DNA of 50,459 nt from assembly GCA_021151625.1 (NCBI GenBank), contig JAGKWY010000086.1:1-50459 (forward strand), written 5' to 3'. Both the position numbers and the translations under genes were made by a program. The notes below the pieces were generated by a model. The model did no database searches and was not told where the DNA came from. It was given only the letters and a program-made list of their open reading frames with translations. Source of the stretch: Gammaproteobacteria bacterium (GTDB taxonomy: Bacteria; Pseudomonadota; Gammaproteobacteria; Pseudomonadales; Cellvibrionaceae). The number at the start of each line of letters is the position of its first letter. The stretch's first letter is position 1. This document shows positions 8,242 to 16,350 of this stretch, piece by piece.

Positions 8242-9777
8242 CGCGATTTATCCACTTTTTAACAACCTGGGCAACGCGGCCCGGGTCATCGGCAATCAAA
8301 CCTTTAATTGTTTGGACAAGCTTTTGAACATAGGGCGTAACAAACCAAACACGATCAGCAGTATCACCAGAACGCTGGCGATGTATTTGATATTGGGAAT
8401 AATCCATTGCTCCCACCAGGGCACTTCCAAGCCTGCAGTAGGATCTTCTACGCGATTGGCAAATGCAGAGTTCAAAACATTGACACTATCGCCGCGCACA
8501 GCGCTGAAGCCCACCGCATCCCTCACCAGTATAGACAAGCGCTCCAATTCGTTTTCAGTCCAGGGCACTAAAGATTGGGTACCATCAGCATTCATCACCA
8601 CCTTATCGTCCACCACCACTGCCACGGTCAAACGCTTGAGTGAACCCTGTTGATGCTTGGTGTAGCTAACGGTGCGATCTAACTCATAGTTACGAGTGGC
8701 TTGTTCGCGGTTATTCGTAGGTTGCTGTGCCGCCGCAGGTTGGCCGGTAGCCGGATCAATTTGCTCGGGCACCTGGGTAGTTGTGCCCGGTGGTTGGTTA
8801 GTGAGCGCACCGGGAATACCGGCAGCAACATCCCCGGCACGACGGGTTTCATTCAGGGTTTGCTCAGAGCGAATGGCAGGCAAATCCGGGTTAAAGGTTT
8901 CAGCGGCTTGTTCAACAGCAGTGAAATCAATATCGGCACTCACCTCAGCGCGGAATTTCCCGGAGCCCACTACTGGTTCAAGAATGCTGTTAATGCGCTT
9001 GATAACACTGGATTCAACGTCTTTGGAATATTTGTGTTGTTTTTCGGCTAACAACAAATCAGCACTGTCTTCACCGGTAGATAGCAAATTGCCGTGCTGA
9101 TCCACCACTGTCACATCAGCCATTTTCATGCCTGGTACTGAAGAGGCGACCAAATTCATAATCGCTTTAACTTGTGCGGGATCAACTGACCTGCCCGCAA
9201 ACACTTCAACAAACACTGAAGCCGTTGGGTTGGTAGCATCGCGCACAAATACAGTTTTCTTGGGAATGGCCAAATGTACACGCGCACTGCGAATACTGGT
9301 AATACTGGTAATGGTTCTCGCCAACTCGCCTTCAATACTGCGCTGGTAGCGGGTGCCTTCTACAAACTGGCTGGTACCCAATGGTTGCTCTTTATCCATC
9401 AACTCAAAACCCTGGGTGGGGCTGGATGGCAAACCAAACTCGGCCAATTTCAAACGCGCCATGTGCACATCTTCCGCGGCTACCAGAATTGCCCCGGAGT
9501 TTTGGTCCACTTTAAATTTGATCTGGTTTTGTTCCAGAACGTCCACCACATTGGCTGCATCCAGGTTATCCATGCGGCCATACAAGGGGCGGTAATCGTC
9601 ACCCTGAATCCACATCACCACCGCAAAACCTATGGCGACGCTGGCCGCCAGAGTGACCATCAAACCAATTTGACGCAGTAAATTAAGGCTGCTTAATCCT
9701 TCCAGAAAATCGCCGCCAATTTTATTTTTTTCGGCGGGAAGGTTTTCAGCATCAGCGGCGGGAGTAGCCATAATCAT
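8234..9777 (-). pseudogene. fliF: Flagellar MS-ring protein FliF, frame-disrupted near the C-terminus
   Basis: FliF forms the membrane MS-ring on which the flagellar basal body is built. The frame open from 9777 to 8296 (493 residues) covers the first transmembrane helix, the YscJ-like ring domains (FELMDKEQPLGTSQFVEGTR) and the second helix, then stops at SKQLKV. The family's FliG-binding tail appears in another frame: TIKGLIADDPGRVAQVVKKW, ending at 8234 and overlapping the fliG start. In intact proteins several tens of residues separate the second helix from this tail; here the two nearly coincide at about 8300-8335. A segment whose length is not a multiple of three therefore appears to be missing. 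As written, the product cannot bind FliG normally. Confidence 0.85.
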
Positions 9778-9835
9778 TACACCTTGGAATTACTGTTTAG
9801 CGGTTAACTGTTTTTTTATCTGAATCGACCGATCG

Positions 9836-10210
9836 TTAGATAGGCATATTCATAACATCGCGATAAGCATCAATTAATTTATTGCGCACTTGCACGGTAG
9901 CCTGAAAAGCTACTGAGGCTTTTTGCGAGGCGATCATTACATCGGTGATATCTACACCGGCAACACCGCGCTCATAGGCTTCCGCCATCTCGCCTGAACT
10001 CTTTTGTACGTCATTAACTTTATTAATGGCTTGCGTCATTAAATCGCCGAAGCTGGGAACCTTGGTGGGGTTTTCTACTGGCACTGCGCCCAAGCTACGC
10101 AAACCACCAGGTGCATCGGCTATCCCCTGCGGGCGTTGAAATACCTGGGTTTGCGCTTTTAAGCTGCGCATTTCACCCAGCAAGCGGCTAATGTCTACGC
10201 GATCACTCAT
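9836..10210 (-). CDS. fliE: Flagellar hook-basal body protein FliE
   Basis: FliE is the small adaptor between the MS-ring and the proximal rod and one of the first exported flagellar proteins. The 124-residue product contains the conserved C-terminal region: FGDLMTQAINKVNDVQKSS, ITDVMIASQKASVAFQATVQ and RNKLIDAYRDVMNMPI, which is the usual FliE ending. It is the first structural gene of the fliE-fliK operon. A sigma-54 promoter match lies about 83 bases upstream, consistent with control by FleR as in Pseudomonas. No abnormality is visible. Confidence 0.96.
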   Translation of the reverse strand: MSDRVDISRLLGEMRSLKAQTQVFQRPQGIADAPGGLRSLGAVPVENPTKVPSFGDLMTQAINKVNDVQKSSGEMAEAYERGVAGVDITDVMIASQKASVAFQATVQVRNKLIDAYRDVMNMPI

Positions 10211-10292
10211 GATCCTGTCCCCCCGTTAATCACACGCTATACCGACAAAAATTTGGCATTTGTGCGAAGAAATTCGTCATTGCAAGGGATTT

Positions 10293-10309
10293 TGCACAAA
10301 GCAGGCCAA
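10293..10309 (-). promoter_or_regulatory. Sigma-54 promoter of the fliE operon
   Basis: Read on the minus strand the site is TTGGCCTGCTTTGTGCA. It has the obligatory GG and GC doublets exactly ten bases apart, as in the consensus TTGGCACGNNNNTTGCW. It faces fliE, with an expected transcript start roughly 70 bases before the fliE ATG. In Pseudomonas, fliE-type operons depend on sigma-54 and FleR, whose gene is nearby. The assignment is by pattern and context. Confidence 0.65.
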
Positions 10310-10320
10310 CCTTTGCCGCA

Positions 10321-10336
10321 TGGCAATCCCTTGCCA
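10321..10336. repeat. Short inverted repeat upstream of the fliE promoter
   Basis: TGGCAA and TTGCCA form a perfect 6-base inverted repeat with a 4-base spacer, 12 bases upstream of the sigma-54 box. It could be part of an activator (FleR) site. Each arm also resembles half of a sigma-54 box, but the GG-GC spacing is one base too short for a second promoter. Confidence 0.3.
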
Positions 10337-10461
10337 GAAACAGAGCAACGTTTAATCAAAAATACGGTAATCAATTTGTCGCAGACTGTTCATTGTTTTG
10401 TCACTCGCCGCGCATAGCATCGAGTTGAAAAACCTGTAGCGGCCTTTACAAGGAGATCACT

Positions 10462-10662
10462 ATGAGCCAAGTCGACCTAATGAATGAGCAGGAATTGTTG
10501 GATAATGCCATGGCAAGTTTTCTCGCCGATGTAGTCATATCAAAAAGCAAACGACAGCAAATCCGCCGCAACATGGAATGTCGCCGCAAACTGGAAGAGA
10601 AATGGGAAGCAAAAAAACTGGAGCGCGAAACTTGCGAGTATGAATTTGATTATTTGCATTAA
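10462..10662 (+). CDS. Small charged protein of unknown function
   Basis: This 66-residue protein is highly charged, with a basic helix-forming core (SKRQQIRRNMECRRKLEEKW) and an acidic/aromatic end (ETCEYEFDYLH). It has no signal peptide or membrane segment. A textbook ribosome site (AAGGAG, 6 bases before the ATG) supports real expression. It is transcribed away from fliE and towards the toxin-antitoxin pair. The pattern RRKLEEKWEAKKLERE followed by an acidic tail is reminiscent of short gammaproteobacterial proteins of the PA3496 type. That resemblance is from memory and uncertain. Confidence 0.7.
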   Translation: MSQVDLMNEQELLDNAMASFLADVVISKSKRQQIRRNMECRRKLEEKWEAKKLERETCEYEFDYLH

Positions 10663-10681
10663 TAAGGTCATTAATGCAAAT
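10652..10681. terminator. Perfect inverted repeat between convergent genes, possible terminator
   Basis: Arms of 12 bases (10652-10663 and 10670-10681) are exact reverse complements around a 6-base loop. The left arm overlaps the stop codon of the 66-residue gene and the right arm lies just past the end of the toxin gene, so it could terminate from both sides. The stem is AT-rich and lacks a long T tract, so efficiency is doubtful. Confidence 0.4.
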
Positions 10682-10687
10682 AGATAT

Positions 10688-11110
10688 TTAGTTTAAATAG
10701 ATTTGAAGCCCGGCTTTTACTGCCGCTTTGCGTAGATCTTGATCTAGCGTAGCAAGGGAAAGCCCTTCCCTTAAAGCCAGTTCAAGATAGGCCGCATCAT
10801 AACTACTGAGTTTGTAGGCGCGGGCGAGTGACATGGTACGTGAGAAAACTTGTTGATAGGTATGTAGATCAGTAGTTATAGGCAAACTGTTTAGATGAGA
10901 AATAAATGCTTCCACAGAAGGAGCATCTAGCTGCCCTCTTTTCTCGGCGCTTAGCAAAACATTAGCAGCTTCTAATTGCCAAATTTGTGGCACTACAGCT
11001 TGCGCAGAATTTAAAGACACAAGTACAGATTCAGCATACTGTTGATCAACTTCCTTATCTGTTGCTAGCAACCAGCGCATGGCAATCGAGTTATCCATAA
11101 CAAATTGCAT
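10688..11110 (-). CDS. PIN-domain ribonuclease toxin, VapC-like
   Basis: The 140-residue protein has the PIN-domain layout of VapC toxins, Mg-dependent RNases that cleave tRNA or rRNA. An N-terminal acidic residue lies in MQFVMDNSIAMRWLL, a central Glu in PQIWQLEAANVLL, and late acidic residues in LSSYDAAYLELALREGLSLATLDQDLRKAA. The start overlaps the antitoxin stop (TAATG on the minus strand), the usual arrangement of an antitoxin-toxin operon. The pair is inserted between fleR and fliE, which are adjacent in Pseudomonas, and looks acquired. Confidence 0.85.
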   Translation of the reverse strand: MQFVMDNSIAMRWLLATDKEVDQQYAESVLVSLNSAQAVVPQIWQLEAANVLLSAEKRGQLDAPSVEAFISHLNSLPITTDLHTYQQVFSRTMSLARAYKLSSYDAAYLELALREGLSLATLDQDLRKAAVKAGLQIYLN

Positions 11111-11349
11111 TATTTACGCCCTTCACCTTTTAACTGATTTAAATCATGGTCGTTAACAATAATTTTTTTTGCTTTCAAAATTGACTCAATAGCCAATTTT
11201 GTTTTTTGTAAACTGCGCGAACTGCTCGGGATTAACTCTGCAATGGCTTTCCCGCGATTAGTAATCGTAAAAGACTCCCCTGCCTCTACCCTTCGGAGAA
11301 TTTCCGGCAGTTTAGTCTTGGCATCATAAGATCCAATTTCATTTAGCAT
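11110..11349 (-). CDS. Phd/YefM-type antitoxin
   Basis: This 79-residue protein begins with the Phd/YefM fold (MLNEIGSYDAKTKLPEILRR, then GESFTITNRGKAIAELIPS), a DNA-binding dimer that represses its own promoter. The basic/acidic C-terminal tail would wrap and neutralise the toxin. It is first in a two-gene operon with the overlapping PIN-domain gene. Phd-type antitoxins are often paired with VapC-type toxins. The promoter should lie in 11350-11480, downstream of fleR; I could not define its boxes. Confidence 0.85.
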   Translation of the reverse strand: MLNEIGSYDAKTKLPEILRRVEAGESFTITNRGKAIAELIPSSSRSLQKTKLAIESILKAKKIIVNDHDLNQLKGEGRK

Positions 11350-11481
11350 AACGACCTCACCCCACCAAATAGACCAGAAACCTAGTCTACTCCGGTATCC
11401 ATGGCATTTTCAACCAATCCCACGACCTCTGTAACGGAAAATCCTTCTGGTAGCTAATAGGTCTTGGGGAATAGGCCGAAA

Positions 11482-13047
11482 TTACTCAGTAATCTCATAC
11501 CCCTCTTCACGCAAGCGTGCAATTTTATAACGCAGCGTTCTCGCACTAATCCCCAAACGTTCGGCCGTATTTTTACGGCTGCCGCGCTCCATACGCAGGG
11601 TATTCATAATAATTTCGTATTCGCGCTGCTTCAGGTCGTTACCCAATGCCGGGTTATTCAGCGATGAATGGTGAACAGGTACATTGCTAATTAGCGCAAT
11701 ATTATCGCCCGTTACATTGCCGACAGAAAATTGGCTATTGCGATACGCCGGGTTAGCGTACATCTGCGCATTAGATGCATAGTGCTGTTCCGCAGGCGCA
11801 GCGGTTTCAGGAACACCGCCGATAACCTGAGCCGCTTCGAGCAAGTTAGGTTTTTGGCTGTAATTGCTGGGGCTTTGCGAATAAGCACCGTGACCACCCA
11901 ACCCCAAATCCTCAGCCTGGATAGATTTACCTGGCTGCAAAATTAATGCGCGCTGCATAATATTATCCAGCTCGCGCACATTGCCCGGCCATGGATAGGC
12001 AAGTAATTGCTGCTGCGCAGAAGGAGATAAATTGACGCCGCGACGGTTTTGTTTGTGCGCGTGTTTTTGCAAGAGTTTATCGGCCAGTGGAATAATATCT
12101 TCCAGGCGATCGCGCAACGGGGCCCACTGCAAAGGCAATACGCTTAAACGGTAATACAAATCTTCACGGAATTTTGCAGCGACAACTTCACTGCGCATAT
12201 CGCGGTTCGATGTAGCAATCACACGTACATCCAATTTAATGGTTTTGCGGCCTCCCAGGCGTTCTACTTCGCGCTCTTGCAACACACGCAATAATTTAGC
12301 TTGCAAGCCGATATCCATTTCTGAAATTTCATCGAGCAATAACGTGCCGCCATTCGCCTGTTCAAATTTACCCGGGCTGCTGGCATGGGCACCGGTATAA
12401 GCGCCTTTTTCATGACCGAACAACATAGCTTCCAGCATATTTTCCGGAATAGCGGCGCAGTTAATGGCAATAAAAGGCTGATTGCGACGCGGTGAGTGAT
12501 CGTGAATATAACGCGCCAGCACTTCTTTACCGGTACCTGATTCCCCCACGATTAATACCGTAGAATCTGATTGCGCCACACGTTGCGCCAACTGCAATAA
12601 TTGTTTACTGGATGGCGCCATAGCTACAGGTTCGTCGCCGGAAATTTGCGCAACACCTAAATGACGAGCCACAGTTTCTACCAGCGTTTGCGGTGCAAAG
12701 GGCTTAACCAAATAATCAACCGCCCCCTGCTTCATCGCATCTACCGATTCACTAATACTCGCATAGGCGGTAATCAGCATCATCGGAATTTGCGGGTAAT
12801 CCTGCTTCACAGTGCGCAACAAATCGTGACCACTCATACCGCCCATGTTTACATCGGAAACAATCATGCGAATATCATTGTAGAGCGCTAATTGTTTTAA
12901 CGCGTCTTCACCGCTGGCAACCGGAAGTACCGCATAATCTGCCAACTGCAAAGTATCCGTTAAGGCTTCGCGCAGGTTGTTATCATCTTCAACAACCAAC
13001 ACCTTGATTGCATGTTCAAATTCTGCTTGTTGCAATGCCAAAGCCAT
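11482..13047 (-). CDS. fleR: Sigma-54-dependent flagellar response regulator FleR
   Basis: FleR is an NtrC-type activator that, phosphorylated by FleS, turns on middle (basal body and hook) flagellar genes. The 521 residues comprise a receiver (about 13-130; phospho-acceptor in MIVSDVNMGGMSGHDLL, Lys in YLVKPF), an AAA+ domain (about 150-380) and a Fis-type helix-turn-helix at the end (KNTAERLGISARTLRYKIAR). The AAA+ domain has Walker A GESGTGKE, the sigma-54 contact loop as GAYTGA instead of the commoner GAFTGA, and Walker B GGTLLLDEIS. The GAYTGA variant is known from functional activators. The start is 2 bases after the fleS stop. The gene is full length, unlike fleS. Confidence 0.95.
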   Translation of the reverse strand: MALALQQAEFEHAIKVLVVEDDNNLREALTDTLQLADYAVLPVASGEDALKQLALYNDIRMIVSDVNMGGMSGHDLLRTVKQDYPQIPMMLITAYASISESVDAMKQGAVDYLVKPFAPQTLVETVARHLGVAQISGDEPVAMAPSSKQLLQLAQRVAQSDSTVLIVGESGTGKEVLARYIHDHSPRRNQPFIAINCAAIPENMLEAMLFGHEKGAYTGAHASSPGKFEQANGGTLLLDEISEMDIGLQAKLLRVLQEREVERLGGRKTIKLDVRVIATSNRDMRSEVVAAKFREDLYYRLSVLPLQWAPLRDRLEDIIPLADKLLQKHAHKQNRRGVNLSPSAQQQLLAYPWPGNVRELDNIMQRALILQPGKSIQAEDLGLGGHGAYSQSPSNYSQKPNLLEAAQVIGGVPETAAPAEQHYASNAQMYANPAYRNSQFSVGNVTGDNIALISNVPVHHSSLNNPALGNDLKQREYEIIMNTLRMERGSRKNTAERLGISARTLRYKIARLREEGYEITE

Positions 13048-13049
13048 GA

Positions 13050-14090
13050 TTATTCCCCTACCAATGCGTTTGGGTAGAGATTAAATTCAATGCGCAATTT
13101 AGCCTTGCGCTCTACAGCTTGAATCGCGTTATTCACCAGATTCAGCAAAGCACCAATCAAGGCCGCGCGATTGCATTGGATATATTGCTCGCGGGTGCGA
13201 ATCACCCACTCACAGGTGGATTCGCTGGTCATTAAGGGAACTTCCATTGCCTCGGCTAACTCCTCTTGCAACTGCGCAACGGAAATAACATCGTTTAATG
13301 GCAATTCACCTTTAACGTAGAACAACATGTCTTGAATTTGACGTTCAATATTATTCAAACGCCCGAGAATTTTTTCCGAAAATTGCTGGCGTCGCGTTTC
13401 ATCCAATTTGCCGCTGCACAAATGCCCCGCATATAACATGGCAGAGGAAAGCGGCGTGCGGATTTGATGTGCCAAAGCGCCCATCATTTTGCCCAGGGCA
13501 GACAAGCGTTCATGGCGACTCAACTCGCCTTGCAAACGACGGGTTTCGGTTTGGTCGGTCAGCAAAATAATTTGGCCATCTTCACCCAGGTTGCGGGTTT
13601 GGATGCTGACGCGGCGACCATCTTTCAAGGAAACCTCATGGCCGTCATCGTTACGTGGAGCAAAACTGCGTTTGATGACATCGCGCCACAATTCTCCCTG
13701 CAAAGGCTCACCCAATAATTGCAACGCGGCGGGATTACATTCAGCAACCTTACCAGAGGAATCCAGCACCACTACCCCACCAGGCAAGAAATTGAGCAGG
13801 CTTTCCAGGCGATTAGCGAGTTTTTCTTTTTCTGCCAACTCGGCAAACCGACGATCACTCAGGTGATTCAGCTCCTGATTCAACTCGGCGACGCGGTTTT
13901 CCAGCAAATGATAGGAATCTGCCAATTGCTCAGACATTTGATTAAAACTTTCACCGGTGCGATTTTTGTCGGCAAGTCCCAATTTTGCAGCTGGGTTCAC
14001 CGCTACTTTTGCCTGCTCTGGCACTAGCAAACTCAAATGCTGGCTATTGCCTGAAGTGGCTTTAATCAAACTGGGTGCAGCTTGCGTCAT
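13050..14090 (-). CDS. fleS: Flagellar sensor histidine kinase FleS, lacking most of the ATPase domain
   Basis: FleS phosphorylates FleR. The 346-residue frame has a coiled-coil region, a PAS domain (about 95-165; FLPGGVVVLDSSGKVAECNP), the dimerisation/phospho-acceptor helix (GKMMGALAHQIRTPLSSAML, His near 211) and the N box of the ATPase domain (ALLNLVNNAIQAVE). It then ends at LYPNALVGE. The G1, F and G2 ATP-binding boxes that should follow (about 60-70 residues) are absent, and fleR begins 2 bases later. No kinase works without these boxes, so either the gene is damaged or a segment was lost in assembly. The remaining sequence is otherwise typical. Confidence 0.85.
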   Translation of the reverse strand: MTQAAPSLIKATSGNSQHLSLLVPEQAKVAVNPAAKLGLADKNRTGESFNQMSEQLADSYHLLENRVAELNQELNHLSDRRFAELAEKEKLANRLESLLNFLPGGVVVLDSSGKVAECNPAALQLLGEPLQGELWRDVIKRSFAPRNDDGHEVSLKDGRRVSIQTRNLGEDGQIILLTDQTETRRLQGELSRHERLSALGKMMGALAHQIRTPLSSAMLYAGHLCSGKLDETRRQQFSEKILGRLNNIERQIQDMLFYVKGELPLNDVISVAQLQEELAEAMEVPLMTSESTCEWVIRTREQYIQCNRAALIGALLNLVNNAIQAVERKAKLRIEFNLYPNALVGE

Positions 14091-14186
14091 AAAAACCCCG
14101 GGTGATGGAAAACGTTTTTGTTTTGCTGGGCAAACGTCAAGAATCCATCGGCTCTTTGGCGTTTGCCCTTTGGTTATCGGGGTATT

Positions 14187-14203
14187 TGCAATCGCAATGC
14201 CAA
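14187..14203 (-). promoter_or_regulatory. Sigma-54 promoter of fleSR
   Basis: On the minus strand the site reads TTGGCATTGCGATTGCA, a close match to the sigma-54 consensus, with the GG and GC doublets correctly spaced. It points at fleS, whose ATG is about 97 bases downstream. In Pseudomonas fleSR is activated by FleQ with sigma-54; no fleQ is present in this window. Confidence 0.75.
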
Positions 14204-14330
14204 TCTATTTTTTCTTTTATTATCAATAACATAAAATACAACAAGCGCATCAGCAGTCAAAGATTTGGCTGGGCAACGCAGAAATGACTGGTTCTGGCTT
14301 GTCGCTTTTAATGCCACTCCTTATAATGCG

Positions 14331-14520
14331 CCAACCCTCTCGGGGGAGTAATCTGCTCCGGCCTTTATCCGCGTTCATACCGCTAAATGCCGAGCGCTTT
14401 TGTCAACAAACTTGTCGCTCAATCGACATGGCAAAAGCGTCCTCTGTCGTGCTGAAACTGCACACTTCGGATTGATGAGACCTGAGATACCACTCTGGCC
14501 CCGGGCGGGACAGGGTTGTA
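14331..14520 (+). ncRNA. yybP-ykoY-type manganese riboswitch
   Basis: The leader of the exporter gene carries the recognisable conserved blocks of the yybP-ykoY aptamer in order: GGGGGAGTA (14342-14350), GTCAACAAACTTGTCG (about 14402-14417) and GATGAGACCTGAG (about 14473-14485). CAACCCT (14332-14338) can pair with AGGGTTG (14512-14518) to close the element. Downstream, GGGCGGGA (14503-14510) pairs perfectly with TCCCGCCC (14534-14541) and could form the expression platform just before the ATG. This riboswitch class senses Mn2+ and switches on Mn exporters, which fits the gene that follows. Ends are approximate. Confidence 0.85.
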
Positions 14521-14552
14521 TCTCGTGTATTCATCCCGCCCTGGTACTTTCA

Positions 14553-15122
14553 ATGGAAGCATTCCTCAGCTCAACCCTCGCGGTTTCCATCGCAGAAATC
14601 GGCGATAAAACCCAATTGCTCGCCCTATTCCTGGCCGCACGCTATGGTCGTCCCTGGATTATCAGTTTGGGAGTGCTCATTGCGACACTGGTCAATCACG
14701 GCTTGTCGGCCTGGTTAGGCGCCGTATTGGCCGACGTAATCCCCGCACACTGGATTCCCTTGATTGTCGGTGGGAGCTTTATTGCGATCGGACTCTGGTT
14801 GCTAATTCCCGATAAAGAAGACGATGACATGGGCCGCTTTGCCAACTACGGTCCATTTGTTGCGACACTAGTGTTATTTTTTCTTGCGGAAATTGGCGAT
14901 AAAACCCAAATTGCTACAGTCATCCTTGCCGCAAAATATTCTGCCGATATGTTGATGGCTATGGCCGTCATTGCAGGCACTACCCTGGGGATGTTAATCG
15001 CCAATGTCCCGGTGATTTTTGCCGGCAAATGGTTAATGGATAAATTGCCTCTAGGCATCGCCCACAAAGCCGCCTGCGTTATTTTTATCGGACTGGGCGT
15101 TGTCACGCTGATTCATGGCTAA
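14553..15122 (+). CDS. GDT1/UPF0016 (TMEM165) family cation exporter, probably Mn2+
   Basis: The 189-residue membrane protein has the duplicated signature of this family: SIAEIGDKTQLLALFLAARY near the N-terminus and FLAEIGDKTQIATVILAAKY in the second half, separated by a cytosolic acidic loop (DKEDDDMG). Six or so hydrophobic helices are visible. Bacterial members (MneA type) export Mn2+; eukaryotic relatives move Ca2+ and Mn2+ in the Golgi. I start at the ATG at 14553 because the homologous segment begins at MEAFLSSTLAVSIAEIGD. The longer in-frame reading from 14400 runs through the riboswitch. Regulation by the manganese riboswitch upstream is strongly suggested. Confidence 0.93.
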   Translation: MEAFLSSTLAVSIAEIGDKTQLLALFLAARYGRPWIISLGVLIATLVNHGLSAWLGAVLADVIPAHWIPLIVGGSFIAIGLWLLIPDKEDDDMGRFANYGPFVATLVLFFLAEIGDKTQIATVILAAKYSADMLMAMAVIAGTTLGMLIANVPVIFAGKWLMDKLPLGIAHKAACVIFIGLGVVTLIHG

Positions 15123-15168
15123 CAAAGCGGTAAAGTCACAACAACAATAATTTGCGCGAGACCAATTT

Positions 15169-16350
15169 ATGCAGGGCACAAAAACGCATCGAGTACAGTG
15201 CACAAAAACTCATAAAGAGTTATGCATAATTGGTGTCGCGGGCTTGCTGATCATTTTGTGCACCAGCGGATTCATCAGCAGTTATTCCGCAACTACACTC
15301 AATCCAGCGCAATATTTTTTTATCGCCACCAGTTTGTGGTTATTTGGGTGCTGGCAAACCTGGCGACGCATCGAGTTAAATCGCCCACACCCAAACGCGC
15401 CGCAATTTCCCAACCTCGGCTGGGCCAACCAACTCACCTTGCTTCGCGGTGGATTAATTGCATTGACTGGTGGATTTCTATTGCAGCCAGTTCCACTTCA
15501 ACTCGCCGCCTGGATGCCAGGGATTTTGTACGGTATAGCTGCAACACTGGATCGCATCGATGGCTTTGTCGCACGACGCACCCAGCGAACCAGTTTGCTT
15601 GGCAGCGAGCTGGACACAGTATTTGATGCACTGGGTTTATTAGTTGCCCCTATTTTAGCTATTCAGCTAGGAAAACTTCACTGGAGTTTTTTTGCCGTTA
15701 GCCTTGCCTATTATTTGTTTGTGTTTGGGCTTTACTGGCGACAAAAACATTTTCGCCCAGTTTATCCATTGCTACCCAGCCAATTGCGCCGTGCGTTTGC
15801 CGGTTTTCAAATGGGATTTGTTGCATTGGTGTTATTGCCAGCCTTTAGTACCACTATTACCCAACTACTTGGCATAGCATTTATGCTGCCCATTCTGATC
15901 GGATTTTTTATTGATTGGCTGGTGGTATCTGGTCGCATTGATGGAACCAAACCACAAACAATCAATTACTTTTCCCAGATCGATCACATCAGCAAAACAT
16001 TTTTACAACCTGGTCTGCGCCTGATGGTTGCCATCTTACTCATAGGTATCGTGCACATCACAATCCATCAAAATCTTCTCATTGATATTTTGGCTGGGGT
16101 TCTAGCGCTCCTTATTGTCAGCGGCACGGGTGCGCGCATCGCGGCACTGGTATTGCTGCTCGGTGCTGGTTTTCTATTGAGTCATGGAGCCATAAGCATT
16201 CAAACATCAGGGGCAAGTGCAGAAATTATTTGTTTTTATCTAGCTGCACTTTTATTTGCCACCAGCTGGTTGCTGCTACTTGGTCCAGGTAATTACTGCC
16301 TGTGGCGCGGTGATGATATTTGGGTAAATCGTCAGGACGGTACGCAATGA
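15169..16350 (+). CDS. CDP-alcohol phosphatidyltransferase family membrane protein
   Basis: The 393-residue protein has many transmembrane helices. It contains the full CDP-alcohol phosphotransferase signature DxxDGxxARxxxxxxxxGxxxDxxxD as DRIDGFVARR followed by TSLLGSELDTVFDALG (about residues 127-155). Such enzymes attach a CDP-activated lipid to an alcohol to make a phospholipid. It is much longer than PgsA or PssA (about 180-260 residues), with extra hydrophobic segments at both ends, so the substrate is probably unusual. Its stop overlaps the start of the flippase-like gene (ATGA), so the two are translationally coupled. The first 20 residues contain a short duplicated KTH motif. Confidence 0.85.
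   Translation: MQGTKTHRVQCTKTHKELCIIGVAGLLIILCTSGFISSYSATTLNPAQYFFIATSLWLFGCWQTWRRIELNRPHPNAPQFPNLGWANQLTLLRGGLIALTGGFLLQPVPLQLAAWMPGILYGIAATLDRIDGFVARRTQRTSLLGSELDTVFDALGLLVAPILAIQLGKLHWSFFAVSLAYYLFVFGLYWRQKHFRPVYPLLPSQLRRAFAGFQMGFVALVLLPAFSTTITQLLGIAFMLPILIGFFIDWLVVSGRIDGTKPQTINYFSQIDHISKTFLQPGLRLMVAILLIGIVHITIHQNLLIDILAGVLALLIVSGTGARIAALVLLLGAGFLLSHGAISIQTSGASAEIICFYLAALLFATSWLLLLGPGNYCLWRGDDIWVNRQDGTQ

Noticed and set aside
8234..8416. Separate 60-codon gene downstream of fliF
   Set aside because: Its second half is the conserved FliF C-terminal tail, so it is part of the disrupted fliF, and its first half is out-of-frame fliF sequence.
10319..10336. Second sigma-54 promoter formed by TGGCAATCCCTTGCCA
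   Set aside because: The GG and GC doublets are nine bases apart on both strands, one short of the required ten.
14400..14552. N-terminal extension of the GDT1-like exporter
   Set aside because: The region is riboswitch sequence; the family begins at the ATG at 14553.
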